Source: Planoprotostelium fungivorum
Taxonomy: Eukaryota > Evosea > Variosea > Cavosteliida > Cavosteliaceae
Reading direction: 5' to 3'
Length of the DNA: 25,014 bases
Assembly (NCBI GenBank): GCA_003024175.1
Contig: MDYQ01000318.1
Coordinates: forward strand, 1-25,014
In this document: positions 20,601-25,014 of the stretch, piece after piece
Layout: every line of letters starts with the position of its first letter
Position numbering within the stretch: the stretch's first letter is position 1
The notes under the pieces: generated by a model
What the model saw: only the letters and a program-made list of their open reading frames with translations
Told to the model about the DNA's origin: nothing
The model's database searches: none
Translations under genes and position numbers: made by a program

Positions 20601-21038
20601 GCTCATTGATACAGTAGACGGTTGGATTCAGTTGAATATACCGCATGGCCTTCTCGAGAGGAAAACCGAGGGAATGGAAAGCGATGAGACAATCACAGTG
20701 AGGCCAGTCTTCCACCTGACAAATGTTGACAATTACCCAATGAGAACGGGTCATCACCTCCTTATTCAAGATGTTTTCCTCTCCAAACATGATCACTTGG
20801 ATCTCAGGGAAGGCATCTAACCTTCCATATGATATCAATTTGAGTTATGTGAATGATAGGTAACTGACCTGGTTAAGATCTCTTCCATTGGTTTGGAGTA
20901 GCCTTTGTAATCCATGCAACAAACTCCGACCAGACAATTAGTTCCAGCTGTCATATTTCGAGCATAAGAACTTCTTAAGTTTGGATTCAGAGATAGCATC
21001 TCTCTGGACGGAATGGCTGATGTCCAACTCATACACAT
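17602..21038 (-). CDS. PPIP5K: Diphosphoinositol pentakisphosphate kinase (PPIP5K/Vip1)
   Basis: Bifunctional cytosolic enzyme making and breaking inositol pyrophosphates (InsP7/InsP8). About 900 residues from 17-18 exons. N-terminal RimK-like and ATP-grasp kinase: [89 protein letters not shown], ending [18 protein letters not shown], where intron removal restores the conserved motif. C-terminal histidine-acid-phosphatase-like domain: [13 protein letters not shown] (about 370; usual motif RHGDRTP), [73 protein letters not shown] and [19 protein letters not shown]. It is short (animal enzymes are about 1,200 or more) because it lacks the long tail. The 3' end is ambiguous: either read on to a stop at 17729-17731, overlapped by AATAAA, or splice from a GTTGTC donor to an acidic tail ending ELPNEEPR at 17602. 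I chose the longer form. Confidence 0.93.
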
Positions 21039-21093
21039 CCATCTACACCGGCGAATCCGTTTTTTCTATTTTCTTTTAATCAACCGATCTTCA
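21039..21093. promoter_or_regulatory. 55-bp divergent PPIP5K/IMMP2L promoter region
   Basis: Only 55 bp separate the chosen start codons. The sequence is T-rich (TTTTTTCTATTTTCTTTT, about 21059-21078) and this tract lies directly before the IMMP2L start. Either transcription start sites overlap the opposite gene or 5' UTRs are almost absent. The IMMP2L frame is also open upstream of the chosen start. Confidence 0.4.
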
Positions 21094-21878
21094 ATGATGG
21101 TGAGATCCATCATCCAGCAGTACGCTCGTGGTGTGACCAACATCGTTGGTGCTCTCTGTGTGGGACATTTCTTCGGTACTGAAATATACTCTACCGCTTG
21201 GGTGAAGGGATCTTCCATGTTACCCACTCTACAAGACAAAGAACTTGTATTCGTCGAGAAGTGGAGACCGTATGATCACTATAAATCGGGCGACGTTGTG
21301 ATTTTGAGGTGCGATGCACTTCGTGGAAAGAAAAACTGAATGACGCAGATCTCCCACAGCAGAGGGTAAAGCTTGGGTCAAACGCATCATCTCTCTGCCA
21401 GGTGAGACAGCTCCACTCCCTGATACCAAGGGGAAACCCATCCAGGTAATATCCTAAGTCAGCGCTGGTGTTGATGGGATGTAGGTACCGACAGGTCATG
21501 TGTGGATCGAGGGAGATAATAGGAGGGTCAGCAGTGATAGTCGAGCGATAGGCCCTGTGAGTGCAAAATTAGATGTACATGACATTGTTTGATGTTGTGA
21601 CGTTGATGAACCACTTCTCATAATATCATCGATTAAGAGATTCTCTTTGACAAGTGATCAATGAAGAAATACAGATACCAATGTCACTCATAGAGGGAAG
21701 GGTCATTCGAGTGTGGTGGCCGTATCAGAGAATCAGAGGCGTCTCAAATGAATTATTCTCATGGCAGAAACCGTATAATGTGCCTTTCTCTCAAGATTCT
21801 GAATTTGGTCGAGTGATGTCAGCGTACTGGGGAGAAGAAGAGCAGCAATCCAAACAGTCTGAGGATGAACAACAATGA
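21094..21878 (+). CDS. IMMP2L: Mitochondrial inner membrane protease subunit 2
   Basis: Signal-peptidase-like serine protease (S26 family) of the inner membrane that removes sorting signals on the intermembrane-space side. About 185-190 residues. An N-terminal membrane segment (VTNIVGALCVGHFFGTEIY) precedes the catalytic Ser in VKGSSMLPTL. The general-base Lys is in WVKRIISLPGE, and VPTGHVWIEGDNRRVSSDSR matches the conserved box. VWWPYQR matches the IMP2-type ILWPPERW end. A C-terminal extension of about 40 residues (VPFSQDSEFGRV, then Glu/Gln-rich) is longer than I expect. Four exons; the last intron (about 21560-21656) is nearly 100 nt, and its exact donor around GPV is uncertain. Two tandem ATGs (21094, 21097) are possible starts. 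Confidence 0.9.
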
Positions 21879-22209
21879 TCAAAATGAATTCAGAAAAAAT
21901 GGTTTAATTCCTTTACGAACAAACTATCTGTGGAGATCGGCGGTATGTGGTCGGGCAGGGTACATTCACGGGACCAACGTTTGATAGTGCGACGGAAAAA
22001 TAATATTGATATACGGTCTATTTGGACCAGAAAAGAGCAGATGATCTGACTGCAGGCTAATTTATTGGTCGGAGCAGAGACAGTGGAGGAATTGGTGTCT
22101 AGATCCAGCAAGCTTGAAATATTTTCTCAAAGATTTGGGTGCTGTCTACAATCCGATTTTTGGGTGTGTGTGGCAGTCGTCTGGGAGCAGCTGCAGCAAA
22201 CCGCAAGCC
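21879..22209. other. 331-bp intergenic region, no assigned gene
   Basis: Between IMMP2L and SEC63. On the + strand a readable stretch from 22056 (ANLLVGAETVEELVSRSSKL, then EIFSQRF) looks coding-like but runs out of frame over the SEC63 start. On the minus strand 21890-22111 is open and basic. I recognise neither. The sequence presumably includes the SEC63 promoter. A GC-box-like or TATA element is not evident. Confidence 0.4.
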
Positions 22210-24652
22210 ATGGCAAAAAACAACTATGACGATTCTGCCTCTATCTTCTTTGCCATCTCCATTCTTGGAATCATCTTGATCGCAACCACGATTGCATACA
22301 TCAAGAGTGAGTTTCTCTCTCTGCCGACTACCTAATCTTCTCCCTAGCGTGGAAGAGAGCCTTCTCGAAGGCCTACAAGGGCGAATGCAATTGCGATGCT
22401 TGTCACACTAAAGCGGAAGCCACTCAACTAGAGAACAGAAAGCCCACCAAATGGGCCATCTTTAAGTTCGGTCTTTATCTCCTTGTTTGGGCTGTCTTTT
22501 TGTATCTCACCATCAACGCATATCAGAAGAGCTCGCAAGAGGTGACAACTCTTTCTCTCATTTCTACAAACTTTTCGAGATCTAAACAGAATGACACGAC
22601 GGACAGCCCGTATTATTCGACCCTTACAAGATTCTGGAGTTAGACCAGGGGGCCACCGATGCAGAGATCAAGAGCTCTTACAGAAAGCTATCCCTAAAGA
22701 ACCACCCTGATAAGAACCCCTCCGCTGACGCAGCCGCGAGATACACTGAGATCGCCAAAGCCTACACGACTCTCACAGGTGATCTCCTTCTCCTCCACAG
22801 ATATTCGTCGTGCTGCATTCACGGCTGTCGGGTGGCTGATGGACTTGTCATACAGATCCCGATACGAAAGAAAAGTGGGAGAAGTACGGAAATCCAGATG
22901 GACCACAGGGTTTTACCATGGGTGTGGCCCTACCAGGGTGGTTGGTTGATGGAAAGAACAAATCGGTGAAATGACACACCTCCGTCTCGATCTCATCTTA
23001 GACAGGTGGTCTTGGCCATCTACGTCATCTTTTTAGTCATCGTCTTCCCCACTGTCGCCATCTGCTTCTGGACTTCACAGAAGGATAAAGCTCACAATCA
23101 GCTGAACAACAAGACCATGGGTTACTTCTACCAGAATGTCAAGCAGGGTCACCGATTCAGATACCTCATCGACATCTGGTGTCTGTCTTTCGAGTGAGTA
23201 TCCATACTCTTCACCATCATGTGATATGAGACCAAAGATCACATGATGAAGGTGAAGAGCGATCATCTGATGTACCATCAGGTACGTCCAAGAGATTCCA
23301 GTGAGAAGATCAGACGAGGCCGAGTTGATGGCACTGAAAGACAAACTCCCCTCCGATGAGAAGCGAGACCAACAAGTCAGAAAGAGTCTCAAGGCCAACT
23401 CGAACAACAATGGGGCTCTCACTCATCCCCTTCGCATCAAGAACCCCATGCTCCTCTTCTCTCACCTCTCTCGTTACCATTACACCCTCTCTCCCCTCTT
23501 GAGAAAAGATCTGGGTGAGACGAGTCATTCTATCGTGCTCGAGATTGAAGGTAGGAGAGACTGATGGGCACAGATGTCTTCTTGAAGAAGGCACATCAGC
23601 ACATATTTGGTCTGGTCGAGATCAGTGCGGCCCAGCAGTGGCTCATTCCTACTCTGGAGAACATTTACACCGCACAGATGATCACTCAGGCTGTGTGGGG
23701 TGATTCAGCTCGCATGGGCAAGGTATCACTTTTATTTCTCTTCTTCTCTTCTCCATCATCTCTGTAACAAAGAGACTCAACATGGGTAAATGTATTTCCA
23801 TAGAGAGTTGAACGAAGCTCAGGTGACCGACTTGCTCCAAATCCCTCACTTCACCGAAGCAACGATGAGAAAGGCAGCAGACAAGCCTTACAAGGTCAAC
23901 GACATCACCTCTTTCTTCGCCCTACCCAAAGAGAAGCGTGATGCTTTCCTCACCGAAAACTTCTCCCCCGAACAGAGGGCCGACATCGAAAAGGTGACGC
24001 ACTACAACTCGCCATCTTCAGAGACTCATCTCCTGTAGATCTCCGGCACGTTTCCCCATGACGTGAGCATCTCCAGCGTCGAATCGTTCAACGAAGACGA
24101 TGACGATGAAGGAGCGAGGGAGAAGAAGGTGACGGCCAACTCTCTCGTCACCCTCGTGGCCACCATCCACAGACCTTCTCTCAACCCCGCTGACGATAAG
24201 GTGAGATGGACATCGTCTCGTCTCGACTGACAACATCAGAGTAAGGATCTGGCACCAGAAGTCCACGCACCATTCTATCCCCTTCCGAAGAGAGAGGCGT
24301 GGTGGCTCATCTTGGCTGACGATCGCACTAGCATCCTCATTTCTTTCAAAAAGGTTCCCGCTCTGTGTCACAACACCGAGGTGAATCAATCTATATCGAT
24401 CTACGCGATGCTGACGACGGACAGGTGAAACTGCAGTTCCAAGCACCGAGAAAGATGGGGGTGTACAACTGGACGCTGTACCTGGTGACTGATTCTTTCG
24501 TCGGCTTCGACGTCCAGAAGAGCTACAAGCTCGAAGTGGAGAAGGAGGCGGCGTATGTACCACCACCGAAAGAGGAGGAAGAGGAGGATGAAGCGGAGAG
24601 TGGAGAGGAATCGGAGAGTGATACGGACAGTGAGGACGAGAAGGAGAAATAG
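22210..24652 (+). CDS. SEC63: SEC63, ER translocon J-protein
   Basis: ER membrane protein that partners SEC61/SEC62 and recruits BiP for post-translational import. About 617 residues (human 760). TM1 (SIFFAISILGIILIATTIAY), a short loop with CNCDACHTKAE, TM2 (GLYLLVWAVFLYLTINAY), the lumenal J domain DPYKILELDQGATDAEIKSS ... LSLKNHPDKNPS (HPD intact, about residue 130), then GNPDGPQGFTMGVALPGWLV, and TM3 (VVLAIYVIFLVIVFPTVAIC). The Sec63/Brl domain includes PMLLFSHLSRYH and LLQIPHF; the FN3-like part includes AWWLILADDRTSILI and KMGVYNWTLYLVTDSFVGFD. The tail is highly acidic (EEEEEDEAESGEESESDTDS), as expected for SEC62 binding. The central acidic/lysine-rich linker of vertebrates is missing. 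The exon junction near 23695-23815 (QAVW to ELNEAQ) is uncertain. One 88-nt intron holds a strong hairpin. Confidence 0.95.
23209..23257 (+). other. Strong intronic hairpin in SEC63
   Basis: Arm CTTCACCATCATGTGAT (23209-23225) pairs with ATCACATGATG (23238-23248) and GGTGAAG (23251-23257), leaving a 2-nt bulge and a 12-nt loop. It lies within the intron 23194-23281. Excluding the 49-nt hairpin, the intron would be 39 nt, the local norm, with donor GTGAGT and acceptor CAG both outside the stem. Confidence 0.85.
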
Positions 24653-25014
24653 ATTTCTGTCGTTCGTCTCTGTGGCTCACCTGTTTCGTGCACCATCGTC
24701 TCTTTGGTAATATCGAGAACCAGTCCTGCATGGTGAAGCTTGCCTTTTTTCCCTTATCAACATGCGCCGGTTGCTGGTGTCTGACTAATCGGTTTGAAAT
24801 GACTACATTCGAGCCGCAGACCGCGAGGATTGGAGAGCTGCAAGATACATTACACAACTACAATGGTATTACATACCTGTGAGTCGGTCACGTGGCTACT
24901 CCGTCCTGACAGCCCTTAGATGGCCACTCCCCACTGACAGCTCCCTTACAGACAGCACCATTCATTTTAACGAAAGAAAGAGAGGAAAGGGCAACAGAGA
25001 AGAAGCAACATGAA
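24653..25014 (+). other. Region right of SEC63 with a weak first-exon candidate
   Basis: About 360 bp with no firm gene. From the ATG at 24799 a short exon reads MTTFEPQTARIGELQDTLHN then YNGITYL and meets a good donor (GTGAGT, intron from 24879). Several AGs at 24910-24955 could be acceptors, the later ones leading to a Lys/Arg-rich end at 25013. I do not recognise the peptide. It may be the 5' end of a gene lying beyond the window, or noise. The SEC63 3' UTR must lie in the first part. Confidence 0.3.

Noticed and set aside
24018-24857. Long open frame (about 279 codons) on the minus strand opposite the SEC63 3' end
   Set aside because: It is antisense to well-supported SEC63 exons, with low-complexity proline/serine/histidine content explained by complementing acidic SEC63 codons. 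No recognisable domain.
1-25014. CRISPR arrays, bacterial operons, tRNA or rRNA genes
   Set aside because: No regularly spaced identical repeats, no Shine-Dalgarno/operon structure, and no tRNA cloverleaf boxes or rRNA stretches were recognised by eye. The window is intron-rich eukaryotic DNA.

Overview
This is nuclear DNA from an intron-rich, very gene-dense eukaryote. About ten protein-coding genes sit in 25 kb, separated by 55 to about 330 bp. Almost every gene is split by spliceosomal introns of about 36-45 nt (GT...AG, mostly GTGAG or GTAAG donors). Gene content and protein detail (a tubby protein ending in the animal-type SFD-KLACE tail, a STAG/SA cohesin subunit, UBE2J2, METTL25-like, PPIP5K, IMMP2L) suggest an animal or close holozoan with a compact genome. 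A sponge-like early-branching animal would fit, but that is inference: no sequence search was possible.

Layout. 1-1734 (minus strand): two incomplete, about 5% diverged pieces of the translation initiation factor gene EIF3I, separated by unassigned sequence and an ambiguous base (N at 1088); this looks like a tandem duplication or an assembly artefact. 1952-6143 (+): cohesin STAG, divergent from EIF3I across a promoter with two E2F-type sites. 6255-6717 (-): a 140-residue protein of unknown function, head-to-head with 6802-9027 (+), mitochondrial processing peptidase alpha. 8996-12404 (-): a large, unusual protein with a GHKL/Hsp90-type ATP-binding fold at the N terminus and an HExxH zincin-like motif near the C terminus; its 3' end overlaps the coding sequence of the peptidase gene. 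12545-13447 (-): ER ubiquitin-conjugating enzyme UBE2J2, head-to-head with 13592-15342 (+), a tubby-like protein. 15410-17426 (+): a METTL25/METTL25B-family methyltransferase-like protein. 17602-21038 (-): the inositol pyrophosphate kinase/phosphatase PPIP5K, head-to-head with 21094-21878 (+), mitochondrial inner membrane peptidase IMMP2L. 22210-24652 (+): SEC63. The right end holds only a weak first-exon candidate.

Most genes are unrelated housekeeping functions packed by compaction, not a functional cluster. Two links are possible: the unknown 140-residue protein has a presequence-like N terminus and shares a promoter region with a mitochondrial peptidase, and UBE2J2 and SEC63 both serve the ER. 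The most interesting items are the ATPase-zincin protein, intronic hairpins (one shortens an 88-nt intron to an effective 39 nt), stop codons embedded in polyadenylation hexamers, and the broken EIF3I copies. All exon joins were made by eye from frame, splice dinucleotides and family knowledge, so individual boundaries may be off by a few codons.
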